Of a DNA stretch of 64,000 nt, positions 63,551 to 64,000 are shown one piece after another. The stretch lies in the NCBI GenBank assembly GCA_964606165.1, contig CAZSFQ010000001.1, forward strand, positions 107,486 through 171,485. The letters run 5' to 3'. Under the pieces are notes generated by a model. The model saw only the letters and a program-made list of their open reading frames with translations, did not search any database and had not been told where the DNA came from. Numbering within the stretch: position 1 is the first letter of the stretch; the number at the start of each line of letters is the position of its first letter. The translations under genes and the position numbers were made by a program. This DNA comes from UBA4923 sp964606165 (GTDB lineage Bacteria > Bacillota > Clostridia > Saccharofermentanales > DTU023).

Positions 63551-64000
63551 GCACCCCCAAGGCGCAGAAGATGGTTCTCTGGAACAAGGGAGGATAAATC
63601 GAGGATCATCATTTTGAGCCACTTATCTTGTCGTCCCATTATCAGCGTCTCTTCAACGTCAAACCTACCAAAAAACAGCTAATCCCAGTGACTTTGTCAA
63701 CAGCTCGCTTATTATACTTTTTCGGAGCCATTAAGGATCAAGCAGATGATTCCTATGGAGATACTGAGGGTACCTTTTGCTTGTTGAGGTGTTGCAGATA
63801 TAACTCAAGAGGTATTGTGCGAGCATTTCAAGCCCATGGTAAAACAAAAAATAACAGTTTCGCACCGCCTTTACAACCAACCAGCAAATATTCCGCTTGA
63901 GCATACTTTTTCCAGATCGACTTTGCATAATTCAACCTGTATGCCTGTTCGAGTAACGTATTTGTAGGTCAGGGGTAGAAAAAGAGATTCCAACCTAAAA
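63551..64000. other. No recognisable gene at the right edge
   Basis: The last 450 bases are AT-rich relative to the housekeeping parts. Several short open frames exist but none has a ribosome site or family resemblance. It may be degraded mobile DNA next to the IS3 remnant. Confidence 0.4.

Overview
The window looks like a GC-rich chromosomal segment of an anaerobic, amino-acid-fermenting member of the Bacillota, probably class Clostridia; the genus cannot be fixed from the sequence. The reasons are an ornithine/arginine fermentation cluster, a bacterial V-type (apparently Na+) ATPase operon in the Enterococcus/Clostridium gene order, a T-box leader, and a PadR regulator with a DUF1700 protein. 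Genes end in TAA, TAG and TGA, so the code is standard. There is one 100-N assembly gap at 39340-39439.

Layout. (1) 1-8.0 kb, minus strand: arcA, arcB, arcC (arginine deiminase pathway), followed by ord-ortA (a natural fusion), ortB, oraS and oraE (cut by the window edge). Arginine can thus be turned into ornithine plus ATP, and ornithine into alanine and acetyl-CoA. (2) 8.1-16.9 kb, minus strand: complete ntpFIKECGABD V-ATPase operon whose K subunit keeps the known Na+ ligands. (3) 17-35 kb: an acyltransferase with a zinc ribbon, a zinc-ribbon membrane protein, a heterodimeric ABC exporter, a DUF2752 protein, a glutamate-synthase-like flavoprotein, a class A penicillin-binding protein, a nucleoside phosphorylase/deaminase pair, an unusual exported nuclease-MsrA-MsrB fusion, SRP RNA, dnaX-ybaB-recR (dnaX with a likely frameshifting site), and tRNA-Leu and initiator tRNA genes.

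(4) 35.2-47 kb is an accessory stretch: a decayed serine recombinase beside the initiator tRNA, a 1354-residue repetitive cell-wall protein, an acyltransferase, an aldo/keto reductase, a BRO/DinD-like gene split by an amber codon, and a PadR-controlled membrane operon. (5) 47-57.3 kb returns to housekeeping: dCMP deaminase, a metNIQ methionine transporter behind a Met-type T-box, leuS, a CoA-ligase-like protein, a radical SAM protein, mtnA and a membrane protein. MtnA, the purine nucleoside phosphorylase, the MtaD-like deaminase and MetNIQ together suggest recovery of sulfur nucleosides and methionine. (6) 57.6-64 kb is accessory again: a leucine-rich-repeat surface protein, a pRiA4b ORF-3-like protein, a SWIM zinc-finger protein, a BRO-N/Fic fusion protein and an IS3-type transposase remnant.

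Most distinctive items: the SNase-MsrA-MsrB lipoprotein, the Ord-OrtA fusion, the BRO-N/Fic fusion with an altered inhibitory motif, and the dnaX slippery site with an immediate -1 stop.
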